Part shown: positions 10,401 to 21,032 of the stretch, in pieces | Numbering within the stretch: position 1 is the first letter of the stretch | Layout of the letters: each line of letters starts with the position of its first letter | DNA from: Zopfochytrium polystomum | Lineage: Eukaryota > Chytridiomycota > Chytridiomycetes > Chytridiales > Chytridiaceae | Direction of reading: 5' to 3' | Assembly (NCBI GenBank): GCA_025765615.1 | Contig: JAIVFJ010000140.1 | Coordinates: 1-64,000 of the forward strand | DNA length: 64,000 nucleotides | The notes under the pieces: generated by a model | Seen by the model: the letters and a program-made list of their open reading frames with translations, nothing else | Database searches by the model: none | What the model was told of the DNA's origin: nothing | Program-made: the position numbers and the translations under genes

Positions 10401-11084
10401 AACAATTCTCTCCACTCAAGCACCCAGCTATCTCCTTTCTTTGCAACCTATGGCTTCAATCCAAGAGGAGATCTTCTGGGACAAGAGACCCTATCCAACG
10501 TCCAGGCTCCTGCTGCGGCTTCACACTTACATAAGCTTAAGATCATCAACTCCTTCCTGGACTCCACCCTGAAGCAAGCCCAAGAAGATGCCTCAAGATT
10601 TGCCAACACTCACAGAATGGACCATGACCTTGCTGTGGGTCAGCAAGTTTGGCTTCTGAGGAAGAACTTGCAGACCAAAAGACCAAGTCCCAAGCTAGAC
10701 AACCTCAAGTTGGGTCCTTTCAAGATCTTGGAGCAAATCAATCCAGTCACCTTCAAGCTGGATCTCCCTGCATCCATGAAGATCCACCCAGTTTTCCATG
10801 TCAGCCTTTTAGAGAAGTTTGTGGCCAATTCCATTCCAGGCAGAGTTGTTCCTCCTCCTCCTCCAGTTGAGGTAGAAGGTGAAGAGGAATTTGAGGTTGA
10901 ACAAATCTTGGATGCCAAGTGGTTTGGAAGAACACTCAAGTTCCTTGTTAAGTGGAAAGGTTACTCAGATGCTGACAACACCTGGGAGCCTGAGTCAAAC
11001 CTCACTCACTGCCAAGACCTTCTGCTCGAGTTCAAGACCAGGTACCCCACCAAGTTGCAGAAGAGGCCTAAAAGGGGGAGATGA
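7428..11084 (+). CDS. Pol polyprotein: protease, reverse transcriptase, RNase H, integrase, chromodomain
   Basis: Read in the -1 frame relative to Gag, so it should be made as a Gag-Pol fusion; the frame is open from 7365 and no free start is needed. Residues counted from 7365: aspartic protease DSGSSCNIID near 80; reverse transcriptase 340-560 with YLDD at about 489; RNase H TDASDYALGAVLSQ near 637; integrase HHCC zinc finger about 822-858 (CETC); DDE catalytic residues in SMDFIV (883), SDRGPQF (942) and GQTERTNQ (979); chromodomain at about 1178-1225 (FLVKWKGY and WEPESNL), which in chromoviruses directs insertion to modified histones. No stop interrupts it. The stop codon TGA directly abuts the 3' LTR. 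Confidence 0.95.
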   Translation, partial: LPGPGSLRGNSLDPPPSCPCFITTTSTTNTSDSKPHQLTMDVKIQLSPKSTITTKALIDSGSSCNIIDATLAKSCAIPTIKKSTPLKVHFANHALFKEISHETKLNLHIQDFPPSMVNLEVLDLGSPTFSVILGLPWLQAQNPAIDWVTGQVQPPPIGTVTQNSSQAPKSHALKPLIQDSQPAKTQVPQFTVHSQDSSRAHRAHSHGHDSCSQNPQSKIQVPQFTVHIQDSSSTAHSLCQEQNSQSKIQESQFPVKNSSPTAEEHNNLDPSDLLLASKLPKEYLPYADVFSKTKADLLPAQRPYDCEIPLKDETCSPPFKPLYHLSPPEAKALQEYIEEMLNKGFIQPSKSPAGAPIFFVKKKDGGLRPCVDYRDLNEMTVKNRYPLPLISELLDKLSHARIFSKIDLRGAYNLVRIKPQDQWKTAFRCKYGHFEYLVMPFGLTNAPAIFQGMMNDIFRDILDLFVIVYLDDILVFSSDTASHMGHVKTVLERLRQHDLYAKLEKCEFHKTSIEFLGFIVSDKGISMAPDKIQTILEWKAPNSIKDVQSFLGFCNFYRTFIANYSAIAKPLTDLTKKTTKFEWTPAAEQAWLALKTATTSAPLLKHVDPLLPFTLETDASDYALGAVLSQPSSQDPSAPLHPVAYYSRKLNSAECNYTVHDKELLAIVEAFKFWRHYLAGSKNISVYSDHKNLTFFRARRLLKQRHARWAELLSEYDFKLCYSPGQFNTVADALSRRTDLAPEGGDGFTPPSKTHLSLLPDSVWAHAISKDPKPHKIQISQEEEKLEILKTRHDAATAGHPGEHKTYELVSRDFYWPGMRKYIKNYVSSCETCQRNKSSRHKPYGLLEPLPIAISPWSSISMDFIVKLPPSHGFDSILVVICRRTKLAHFIPCTENIDAQGTADLFLQHIFRLHGLPQSIVSDRGPQFRSQFWKALTAALGIKSQLSTAYHPQTDGQTERTNQTLEQYLRCYVSYQQDDWPTLLPLAEFALNNSLHSSTQLSPFFATYGFNPRGDLLGQETLSNVQAPAAASHLHKLKIINSFLDSTLKQAQEDASRFANTHRMDHDLAVGQQVWLLRKNLQTKRPSPKLDNLKLGPFKILEQINPVTFKLDLPASMKIHPVFHVSLLEKFVANSIPGRVVPPPPPVEVEGEEEFEVEQILDAKWFGRTLKFLVKWKGYSDADNTWEPESNLTHCQDLLLEFKTRYPTKLQKRPKRGR
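11069..11084 (+). promoter_or_regulatory. Polypurine tract overlapping the Pol stop codon
   Basis: AAAAGGGGGAGATGA ends immediately before the 3' LTR. It is the expected plus-strand primer and also encodes the last Pol residues and the stop. Confidence 0.6.
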
Positions 11085-11437
11085 TGTTATGAATCACCCT
11101 CTGGAAACCTCTGGAACCTTCTAGAACATTCCTTCATGGAACCTTCTGGAACCTTCTGGAACCTTCTAGAACATTCCTTCATGGAACCTTGTGGAACCTT
11201 CTGGAACCTTCTTTGCTTTCCTGACTTGTCTTGTTGTCATTGGTATCATTGGTATCATTGTATTACTAATTGCTCTTTCTGGAACTTTCTTTGAGTCTTG
11301 ACAAGGAAGACTCTCAAAAGGTATAAAAGGGGGATGGGGGACCTGTCCCATCCCTCAAGTGAATTATTGTTTCCAATACAATCATCACTCCTCTCAGTTC
11401 CTTGTCTGCCTTGTCCTGTCCTGCCCTGTTCCTGACA
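11085..11437 (+). repeat. 3' LTR of family A element
   Basis: 353 bp, TGTTATG to CTGACA. It has a 45-bp tandem block absent from the 5' LTR and the alternative variants GTATT, TTTGAG and GGAAGACT, shared with the LTRs at 12249 and 60433. Confidence 0.95.
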
Positions 11438-12248
11438 AGTGTGTACCTTTTGAGTAAGTCCACAGAGGCACCTTAGCTTCCTTACTGTGATGACAGATTG
11501 CGCATATTTTCTAGTTTGTAATTGGACTCTTCCTGTGAAGCCCGGTGTCGGCAGAACAGTCTGCCTTGGGCGGGATTGGTTCGGCGCTGTCCTGAAGAAT
11601 TCCGACCTCCGTAACGTGATTTAACTTAAGCAGCCTCGTTTTGAGCGATTCTGCTTATTTAACGTCGCATTTTCGAGCTTATAAAAAACCTATACCTGCA
11701 TTTCTACGCATTTCTACGCTTCCCTTGATGATTCCTGAATTTTCCCAAATTTAAACCCATTTGCAGAACATTGCACGTTTGCCTGGAGGAAGAACTGCCA
11801 GTTCCCAGATCTTGTGCTAATCCATGAGAGAGTGAAGTTCCTCAAGCTCAGATGGTCGGACCGGCGCCCAAGCTAAAACGGTCGTGGGGGAAGAGTGCAG
11901 TCCATTCTTCATTGTAGTCTGATGCACGGGCTTCCTTGTGGGAACAGGCACAGGTGGGAGTTATGATTGATGGATTGGCTCCTTGCGAAAACATTTTGGG
12001 AAGTGTGGTTCTGGCGTGGCTGATGCAAGGTAGTTGCAAGCGATGGTGAGGGGTTGTTTGATTTGCAAGTAGCTTGCAAAGTCCAGTTGGTGCATCTTTG
12101 ATGTTGACAATGACACATGGTGGAAGTGGTGATTCAGTGACAGGTTCCAGCGTTGATGGATGCTGCTAGGCAGCCTGGCGTTGGAGCTAAGCTCTCTTCT
12201 GGTTTATCTTTGTCTTCGCCAAGGATGACAGCAAATATGACAGGGTTT
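11438..12248. other. Gene-free stretch between two family A LTRs
   Basis: I recognise no protein or RNA gene. Short open frames on the minus strand (11848-12118) have no detectable family features. It may be old transposon debris. Confidence 0.4.
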
Positions 12249-12569
12249 TGTTACGAATCACCCTCTGGAAATCTCTGAAACCTTCTAGAACATTCCTTCA
12301 TGGAAGCTTGTGGAACCTTCTGGAACCTTCTTTGCTTTCCTGACTTGTTGTTGTCATTGGTGTCATTGGTATCATTGTATTTCCAATTGTTCTTTCTGGA
12401 ACTTTCTTTGAGTCTTGACAAGGAAGACTCTCAAAAGGTTTAAAAGGGGGATGGGGGACCTGTCCCATCCCTCAAGTGAATTATTGTTCCAATACAGTCA
12501 TCACTCCTCTCAGTTCCTTGTCTGCCTTGTCCTGTCCTGCCCTGTTCCTGACATGCCCTGTTCCTGACA
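12249..12569 (+). mobile_element. Solo LTR, family A
   Basis: TGTTACGAATC to CTGACA, with the TATA box altered to TTTAAAAGG. It carries the GTATT, TTTGAG and GGAAGACT variants. The last 16 bp (TGCCCTGTTCCTGACA) are duplicated at the right end. Flanks GGTTT and GGTTC agree at four of five bases, a weak target-site duplication. Confidence 0.85.
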
Positions 12570-12626
12570 GGTTCCAACCATAATCGTCGTTGTCATCGTC
12601 CTCTTGCATATTATGGGGAAGAGTTG

Positions 12627-13040
12627 TGTCAGGTGTGAACAGTCTACTCTGAGTGAGCAAGTGGAAGGAGTGAATGAAGGGGAGATGTTTGTTTGTGGGT
12701 GGTCCTTCTCCCCAATTTGGAGAGAAAACACTCTCTTATGAATAATTGATACATAATGATGATATGCACACTATAATAGTTGCTGGGCAAGCGTGACTGG
12801 CACAGGGTAAAAACCTCTCCTATATTATCTGCTTGAGCAGAGGAGGAGGAAAACTGTTAACACTGGGGTTCTGTTCCGCTTAACACTCAGAGCACTTGTC
12901 AACAGCACAAGCAAGTGCCCAGGTCCGCATTGACAGTGGCTTGCTCTCCCATGGGCATTGTGAGAACAATAACTGACAGTCACAATAGGTTCAGGTCTGT
13001 CTTGTGCCTCTTGCTGCTAACCAGTCAGTTCTGCCTAACA
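12627..13040 (+). mobile_element. LTR of family B, copy 1
   Basis: About 414 bp, TGTCAGG to CCTAACA, homologous over its length to 59595-60006 and, inverted, to 61433-61852. No internal region is attached. Orientation is taken from copy 2, where an internal region follows on the plus strand. Confidence 0.75.
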
Positions 13041-13812
13041 GATGAGACCTTCGCTGGCTCCTGCGTCTGCGGCGTCCCGGACAGCCCCCCACGCCTCAAG
13101 GGGTCCCGCCCGCCCCCAACTGCCTCAGTACTCTAAATAACTGGGAATTTGTCGTAATAGTAGGTGTCCAGATCCTTCCAGTTTTAAGCTGGTATGCTTG
13201 TTTTTGTGAACAAAATCACTGGAATTTACAAATTATAACTGCCCTATGGGGAGATTGCGCATAAGAATATGAAGCCGAACAGCCATGGAGTTTTTATTTA
13301 GTTGAATAATTTTCAAAATTGAACAGGATGGTCCTCAGTGAGGTTCTGAAGGAGAGAATGATGACAATAAGATTCGACCGCTCTTTCCACAAATTGTTCA
13401 AATGGCTGGAGGTTCGGGCTGACACTGGCCTGGTGCTTTCAAGCTTGGTCGTGCGAACAGCGAGTGGCGGCTCTCGGTCCTCTTTGACTGAACCAGAAAC
13501 CCCGAAGGGGGGTGGTGGTTCACACATGAGATAGGAAGGACCAGGCGAGCGAGAGAGACACGTGCAGACACGGCGCGCGCGTCCGATAACAGCCTTGATA
13601 ACGAATATCGCAGGTGCCACACCGCTGGCAGTTAGTTCTCAGTCTCTCGTCCTCATCCATTTTATCTGTCTCCTGCCCTCGTCGCTTCCTATCTTGCGCA
13701 AAGCCAGCCTGTTCCCGGCCTTTTTGTCCTCCAATTCCTTCAGCCCTATCGGGCGAATCGTTTTGCGAGCCATGCCCTCGCTCTCCCACTCGCTCCTCGC
13801 CCTCTGTCTCCC

Positions 13813-13893
<81 letters not shown>

Positions 13894-14251
13894 TCTCTCT
13901 CCCTCTCCCTCTCTCTCCTCCTCTCTCTCTTCTCTCTCTCTGCTGTCGGTCTCTCTGCCCCCTGCGTCGTCCAAACACAACGGGAACTGCCTTGGATCGC
14001 CCTTGTGCTGCTGCCGCCGCCGCCGACGACGCCGCAGCTGCCGTTGCCGCCAGCAGCCGACCAGGGCGCCCCACCGTAAACGCTCTTGCATTGTGGACCC
14101 CCTCCCTTCTACTCTCCATCACCCATAAATCGCCGTCCGCCATAGGCGGCGTCGCTACCCGACGGAGAAACGGACAAATCGTCCAATTCTCTCCCCTTTT
14201 GCGCTTTTTCTTTTCAAAGTCCGCGGGCGCCGCCAGAGACCCCCTCTCCCC
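13041..14251. other. Intergenic region and 5' leader of the SANT gene
   Basis: There is no supported gene. CT-rich microsatellites fill 13804-13938, and GC-rich sequence follows up to the ATG at 14252. Long Ser/Leu frames here come from the repeat. Confidence 0.5.
13804..13938. repeat. (CT)n-rich compound microsatellite
   Basis: Interrupted CT runs, about 310-450 nt upstream of the SANT-protein start and on its coding strand. Confidence 0.95.
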
Positions 14252-16435
14252 ATGGCGTCGGCGTCAAACTCATCTCCTCCCTCGCCGCCCGATCCTCGCC
14301 CCAACCCCGCCGATTCTGCCCTGCCACGATCGGCGCTTCCTCACCACCACCTTCAGCACCAGCACCACCGTCTCCAGCAGCCACATGAGTTGGAGCCGCA
14401 GTCATCGGCCCACTACCCTTTCGTCCACACCCACCACCATTTTCAAAACGGCCACATGCCAAACATCAACCGCCAGTTTCCCGATCGCCAGCAAGAGCTG
14501 CTTCTGCAGAGCCAGCAACAGCAGATCGATCTCGCCCGGCCCACTCATCAACTGCACATGCACTTGCCCGAGCAGTCGCTCAGACCGCACCTGACCGTCG
14601 TTGACCATCCACAACTGTCCGCCCCTCCGCGCCCGTGGTCCGATCGTTTCCCTCACCAGCCTTTCCCGGCGACAACTGCCTCTCCCACTCCGTCAACCTC
14701 CACGGCCCCAAAGTCCGCCCCGCCTTTGCCTGCACCCATGCCATCCTTCCGAAAGATTCTGCCGTCGCCAAATTCGCTGCGATCGTGGAATGCCGGCGCA
14801 GCCTTGCAACCGCAGAACGCAAACCTTCCTCGGATTATGGACACCAAGTCGCTGTTTGCTTCGGCAGCAGCAGGTAAAGTGTAAATGAGTTTGGGACCAT
14901 CAGTTTGCATGCCGTACTAATATATGCCTATTTAGCTGTGACTGCCGCTGCTGCACCTGCTCTGATCGAAGAGGAGAATATCGATGAGATGACCCCAGAG
15001 GCTGCTTCTGCCGCTATTGCCTCCCACCGCCAGCAGGTGAGAAGCAGACAAACTCTCTAGAAAGGAAACAATCTATGCGACTATGCAACACTCACCGAGC
15101 TTTGTGTAACCCCCAGGCCCTCCGACATGCCGAAGCCGCGAGGGCGGCTGCAGAGGATTCGGCCATGCTCCTAAAGGCTGCTGGCCTCCGGCCCGAAGAT
15201 ATCACCGCCCCGATCGAAGTCGATCAGGAGACTCTGGCTGCCGCCCGGGCGATGGTAGCAAAGACCCTTAGCGAGATGGCAAGCTCTCCAAATGCCCCGA
15301 TCGCCAGTGGTTTAAGACCAACCGCTCCGGGCCGCAAAAGACCCAGCATTAGTGCCGGAGGAAGTGGCTTCCCTGGAGCTGCCTCCGATCCCGACAAGAG
15401 ACGGCGAATCGATGGTAGGCTTTTCACCGCTGAGCCACACTGAAAAAGATATTCTGACGTCGAAAACTTTCTCGCTCATCACCCGCAGCAACGGCATCGT
15501 CTTCCAACTTTCCCGCATCCTTCTCCTCCTCCTCTTCATCCTCATTGACACCCTCCCCGGTCCCCGCCAAAAGCACAGCCGTTTTTCAGATACCCGCGCC
15601 GACACCCAGGTCCTTTCAGTCATCTTCTCGAAGCACCGCCTCGCCCACCCCAACCTCGCCACCCGCACCGCCGTCTTCGCAGGCATCGCCACCATCCATT
15701 TCCGGCGCCCCGCCGTCCGCATCGCCACCCTCCATCACAACCCCCGACGCGACCGACGCCACAGCGCCCGGCGCCACCTCCCCCCCCGCGGGCGGCGACC
15801 ATGCATCCCCGACCGCGGCGACTTCGGTGATCGGCGTCGGCGGCAGCAGCAGCAGCGGCGGCGGGAGCGGCGGGAGCGGCGGGGCAGTGCCTGGCAAGCG
15901 ACCGCGCGCCAAGCAACGGCCGCGGGTGCACTGGACGGCGGCGGAGCTGTCGGCGCTCGAGACGGGCCTTGCGCGGCACGGGACGCACTGGGCGGGGATC
16001 CTGACAGACCCTGAGCTGCGGCCGCACTTCCACCCGACGCGGTCGCAGGTGCAGCTCAAGGACAAGGCGGCGGTGGAGAAGGAGAAGCGCATGCGCGAGG
16101 TGGTGCGGCGGACGGGCGGGCGGGTCGAGGACGTGGCGGACGACGACGCGCAGCTTGGTGTGTGGCGCGTCGCGTGCTGGCGGAAGCGCGCGGCGGAGAA
16201 AGTGCGGAGGGTCGTGGAGGGGCGGAGGGGTGGAGGTGGAGGTGGAAGCCCGACGGGTGGCGGAGGTGGAGGAGGAGGAGGAGGAGGAGGAGGAGGTGGA
16301 AGAGGAAGCGGCGTGGATAATGTTGGTGGCGACGGCGCGGGCGCATCGGGACACGCTGCCGGCGACGAAGAGCCGGAGCGCCGGACGGCATCGATCTCTC
16401 TGACCCCGCCAGAATCTATGGGGGATTCGCGGTGA
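14252..16435 (+). CDS. SANT/Myb telobox-like DNA-binding protein
   Basis: Exons 14252-14873, 14936-15036, 15117-15414 and 15489-16435 give 655 residues; all phases close, and intron 1 has a TACTAAT branch site. The N-terminal 200 residues are His/Pro/Gln-rich. An acidic/Ala-rich middle (IEEENIDEMTPEAASAA, LRHAEAARAAAEDSA) comes next. A basic motif GKRPRAKQRPR precedes a Myb-type helix bundle at about residues 480-545: VHWTAAELSALETGLARHG, W-AGIL, then RSQVQLKDKAA. The QLKDK core matches the VDLKDK telobox of telomere-binding Myb proteins, so a role in telomere or promoter binding is inferred. The C-terminus is basic, then Gly-rich. The family call rests on this one motif; a general Myb factor is the alternative. 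Confidence 0.75.
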
Positions 16436-16605
16436 CATTCTTGTTTTTTCTTTTTCAGGTTCGGTCCCCCTTCCCCCTTCCCCCACCTCCATCCGCTCCT
16501 CGGCATTGACGTATTCTTGTTGAGTATTTTTTTTTTGATATTCTGAGATGGGAGAAGCCAATGCCCCCACTGCTTTTGCTTTTTTTTCTTCTTTTGTTTC
16601 TGCTT

Positions 16606-16641
<36 letters not shown>

Positions 16642-17567
16642 GTCCTTTCTCGTGGTGGTTCTTGCCTCCTTCGGCAGCCTTCTTTCCTTTTTGTCAAGTG
16701 AGCAAGGTTTTTTGTTTGCTTACACGTCCCCCTTATTCCTCTTTCGACGTAACCACCAATTGCTTTCCCCCTCTGAGAACGTGTTCTTGTTCATAGTTCT
16801 CCCCAGTCCGATTTTTTCTTTTTTTTTTCTTTTCGTTTTGCTTAGTCGGTTTGTGTGTGTTAAAAAGCGTGTGGGTGTGTGTGCGCACTCGGGGTTGTTG
16901 TTGTTCAGTGCGTTTTTCCTTCTGCTTGTAATTGAAAAGAAAGTAACAACAGTTGGAGCGGTGATGCTTTTTTCTTGGGGTTCTTTTGCTGGTAGTTTGC
17001 CAGCCTAGCGAATGCGTTGCAGCCTGGGTGTGCTTCGGCTTAGTTCACAGTCGGCGCCCATCAACCCACCCGGCCCCCTCGGCGCGCACCAAACCGAATC
17101 CCCCCACGCCGGAAATGTACTTTGCGCCGCGACTGGTGAGGTGGGGGTGGGTTCAGGGCACGCTGAGCCGGTTTTTTTTGAATATTTTTCGCAGACTAGC
17201 CGGTGCAGGACGGAAGGAGATAGCAAATCATTTGCACACTAATTCATCAACCCAGCAAAATCGGGTCCTCTAATCCTGCAGGGAATTGTCTTGGTCGGAG
17301 TCTCGCTTGTATCGTTTTATCACATGCACACACACACACACACACACACACACGCCCTCTCTCTCTCTCTTTCCTTGACTTTGCGCAGCCGATCGATTCC
17401 GTAAGGCGCACAACAGTTCGGGAAAATTTTCTCTTCTTGGCAAACTGTCATGTTTCCGTGTGGGTTTGCATTCTGTCTTTCTTTCCAATCTGTTTTTTTG
17501 TCTTCCTTTTGACGCTTATGGCGTCACCAATGCAGCACTGAACAGCAGCAGTCTCCTGACCATGTTG

Positions 17568-17615
<48 letters not shown>

Positions 17616-18059
17616 GTTGCTGTTCCTTTGCGTCTGCTGGGGTCGTCAAGTGACATCACGCATTTGGCCTTTCGGCGACTTTATTGCTTGGCCAATCATT
17701 TTTTTTTCTTTCTTTTTTTTTGTATGGTCGTTGGCTTTCGCACTCGATGCGATTGATAAATATTTCCAAAATGAGTATTAATCCTGTTTTCGGACAGAGA
17801 GACAGGAAGGAAAAAGAAAACCTACTGTCAGCGACAGACCGTCACACCTAACCAATCCAATTCACATTGAAAATGGAAATAAAAAGTTAGAAAATGAATG
17901 AAATCATTGGATGCGCCCATGACGACGCACGTTTTTTTTTGTACTTGCTGCGCCTAGAGAGAGCGAGACAGAGAGAGCAAAGCTCCTTGCTTTGTTGTTT
18001 GTTCACCGGCTCTGTCCACCCGACCCCGCCAGTGACGATGGCTGCCTTGTCTGTCTTTC

Positions 18060-18111
<52 letters not shown>

Positions 18112-18624
18112 GATTCGCTCACGTTCCGACGTCAGTCTGTCTCTACTTCTGTTTTCGGCAATCCCTGCTCACGCGCCTGGTGGAGACAAGGCCATCGGAT
18201 TTTCTGCAACAAAAAAAAAGGAAAAATTTCTGCAATGGTTAAAAAAAAAAAAGCAAAAGAAGCAAAAAATTTCAGTTCCTTCCCGCTCCTGTCGTAGTCG
18301 GTCGCTGGGGCAGAGTGGGGGGGTAACATTAAAAGACGGCAAAGGGAGCGAGACAGAGTGGACGCAAAACGAAGAAGGAGAAGAGGGTACCTATAAAGTA
18401 AAAGAAAGAGCATCCGATAGAAACTTCCCTCCCGCTCTTTTCTGTTTCTCGCTGACTAGATCCACTCCCCCCACAAGGCGAAGAGACCCATTCTTCCCCC
18501 ACCCGGAAGCTCCACCCCCTAATAGATAGACTTTCGCCAGCAGAAGAGCCAGGAGCAGCAGCTGCGGATACACTTACATACAGCACGAAAACCCGACGCT
18601 TTCACCTACAGCTTATAGAAGAAT
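16436..18624. other. Intergenic region rich in simple repeats
   Basis: Contains a poly-T run (about 16610-16639), (CA)n at 17325-17353, (GT)n at 17571-17609 and (CT)n at 18062-18104. No gene is supported. The last part is probably the leader of the DUF3712 gene. Confidence 0.5.
18062..18104. repeat. (CT)n microsatellite
   Basis: A pure CT run about 520 nt upstream of the start at 18625, on the coding strand. Confidence 0.95.
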
Positions 18625-21032
18625 ATGGTTTCATCAAGCAGCAACGCCGAGGAGTACGTCAATGAGGTAGACCCGGCACCGAAGAAGGTCTTCTGGACCC
18701 GCCGCAAGAAGATGGCCTTCGCCATCTGCTGCGGTGTCGGCCTCATCGTCGCCCTCGTCGTCATCCTCCTCGTCATCTTCGTCATCGTCCCCAAAATCGC
18801 ACAAGACACCATCAACAAGTCAGAAATCACCTTCCAGACGGTCAAAATTACTTCGATCCAGGACAGCCAGTTCACTCTGGACTCGAAGGGCTCGGTCGGA
18901 AACGCCGGTGCGTTCCCGGCCACCCTGTCCACGGGACCCGTCACCATCTTCTGGGCTGACCGGCCCGGCGGCGCCGCGGACTTGACTCTTGGTACCCTCA
19001 ACCTCGACCCCATCAGCATTTCTGGTGGCGCCGCAGACCTGATTGTCAACAGCGCGTCCGTCACGGTCACGGACGAGGCGGCCATGGGCCAGTTCTCGAA
19101 GTACCTGATCAGCTCCAGCACGTTCACCTGGCGCCTAGTCGCCACCGCGTCCGTCAAGGCGCTGGGCATCACGGCCAACAACCTCAGCCTGGACAAGAAG
19201 ATATCCTTCTCAGGTGTGTGTGCGTTGCGTTTGGCAAGCTTGTCTTCCGCAAAGGGGAAAAAAAATTATTCTCCAGTCTCGTGACTCACGTGACCGTCGG
19301 AGCGATTGCATCACCGTTTTTGTTCACCCCCCCCTCTAACTCGCGTTATGGCCCGCACGGCACAGGTTTCGGTGGTCTCACTGATGTGAAGATTACCGGA
19401 TTCGACCTGCCCTCTGGCTTCCCAGCCCAGGGTATCGTTATCAAGACCAACACCACCATCAGCAACCCCTCCATCATCACCATTGAGCTGGGCGACCTCG
19501 AATTCGACACGTACGTCGACCAGTCCAAGATTGGTACCTTGTCGGCGAAGGCCGTCACCCTCACTCCTGGTGTCAACAGCCTGTCCCTGTCTGGCTTCTT
19601 GAAGGCCATCAACGCCACCGACATTGCGACCCTCGAGAAGGTCTTTGGCTTCTTCCTGGGTGGCATCGACAACCCGCTCAACGTCGTTGGCACTTCCGTC
19701 ACCCCGCCAAAGGGCACAGTCGACTGGCTGCAGACCGGCTTCAGTGGTCTCACCCTTTCTGCCGTCCTTGCCGGTGAAACCGCTGAGCAGAGGTCCAAGC
19801 GCCTGATCTCCAACCTGAAGATTCCCGCCATCAGCGTCACCTTCAGCTCGCAGTACCCCGACGGTTACACCGTGTTCACCTCCGCCCCGACCATCACGGC
19901 GGACCTCTACTCGCCGTTCAACTTCACGCTGAACGTCATCCAGACCACCCAGGACATTGCGTTCGTTGACCCATCGAGCAACACCTCCCTTGCCAAGCTC
20001 TACACTGCGAACAACCCGGCCACGTCCAACACTCAAAACACCAAGCTGAGCACGTCTTTCTCCAACGCCCCACTCACGACCGCCGGCACAACCTCCAGCT
20101 ACGAGAACTTCTTCAGCTCCCTGACCCTCAAGGACAGCTACACGTTCAATGTCAAGGGTGTTGCTACCGCTCTCTGCGACACCGACGCCGGCAAGATCAA
20201 GATCTCAAATGTCTCGGTCACTGACACCCTGACCTTCAAGGGCTTCTCCGGCCTGACCGGCGTCACTGTGAACAGCGTGTCCGTCGACGGCGGCAACTCG
20301 AACGGCATCTCGCTGTCCATCGGCACCGCCATCAGCAACCCCTCGGACATCACCCTTGCCCTCAACGGCGACGTCAGCCTCGACCTGAAGGCCTCCACCG
20401 GCGAGGTCCTTGGCACCGTGACGCTCCCGAACGTGTCCCTCGCGCAGGGCGCCAACACCGTTTCGGCCACGTCGCTGTTCAACCCGCAGGGTGACGCCGC
20501 GGTGGCCGCCGGCCGCATCCTGCTGTCCAACTACCTCGGCAAGAAGGACCAGGAAGTCAGCATCGCCGGCTCGTCCTCGTCCGTGTCGTACAAGGCGCTC
20601 CAGCCGGCCTTCTCGCAGCTGGCCATCAAGACCACCCTCCCTGCCATTAAGGTCGACCTCGTGACGGGCTCGTCGCTGTCCCTCGTCGACTTGACCGTCA
20701 AGCCGGCGTCCGCCACCACCGCGCTGAACATTGTCAACCCGCTCAACTCTGACTTCACCATCACCCATCTCGAGGCCGCCGTCAAGTGGAACAACGTGAT
20801 CATCGGCAACATCAAGACGGACCTGTCCGCCACCATCCCCAAGAACAGCCAAAAGGTCGTCGACAACGTCCCTCTGCTCGTCGACGTCACCAGCACCAGC
20901 ATCAAGGCCATCAAGCAGGGTCTGACGGGAGAACTTAAGGTCGACATCACCAGCATCATCGGCGCGAGCGTCGGTGCGTACCCGGCGACTGTCGACTACG
21001 CCCTCAACGGCATTGTCATCACCGTCGGTTGA
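18625..21032 (+). CDS. DUF3712-type (LEA-like repeat) membrane-anchored protein
   Basis: Exons 18625-19213 and 19366-21032 give 751 residues. After a basic cytosolic tail (WTRRKKMAF) there is one strong membrane helix at about residues 32-56 (GLIVALVVILLVIFVIVPK); everything after it should lie in the lumen or outside. The long remainder is built of repeated beta-rich units. Motifs such as ITGFDLPSG, TNTTISNPSIITIELGDL and GTAISNPSDITLALNGDV recur, typical of fungal DUF3712/LEA-like proteins of vacuole or cell surface. Many N-X-S/T sites fit glycosylation. The ATG is the first in frame. GC-rich third positions indicate strong codon bias, possibly high expression. The biochemical role of the family is not established to my knowledge. 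Confidence 0.85.

Larger units (their letters stand above)
6178..11437 (+). mobile_element. Ty3-type chromodomain LTR retrotransposon, family A, full length
   Basis: Complete element of about 5.3 kb: 5' LTR, self-complementary primer site, Gag, Pol in the -1 frame, purine tract and 3' LTR. Domain order PR-RT-RNaseH-IN-chromodomain marks a Ty3/mdg4 chromovirus. Both reading frames are open, so it may be competent. The LTRs are not identical: the 3' copy carries an extra 45-bp block and at least three substitutions. The 5-bp flanks also differ (TTATT on the left, AGTGT on the right), so this is not a simple undisturbed insertion. By eye the internal region has far fewer CpG dinucleotides than neighbouring host genes. 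Confidence 0.95.

Noticed and set aside
12622..13045. Target-site duplication for family B copy 1
   Set aside because: Flanks AGTTG and GATGA do not match.
15616..16570. Two ~300-residue antisense frames opposite the SANT gene
   Set aside because: They follow from GC-rich codons and Gly/Pro repeats of the real plus-strand exon; no domain or splice logic supports them.
20205..20852. Antisense frame of 215 residues in the DUF3712 gene
   Set aside because: It is a GC-codon shadow of the sense exon, with no motif.
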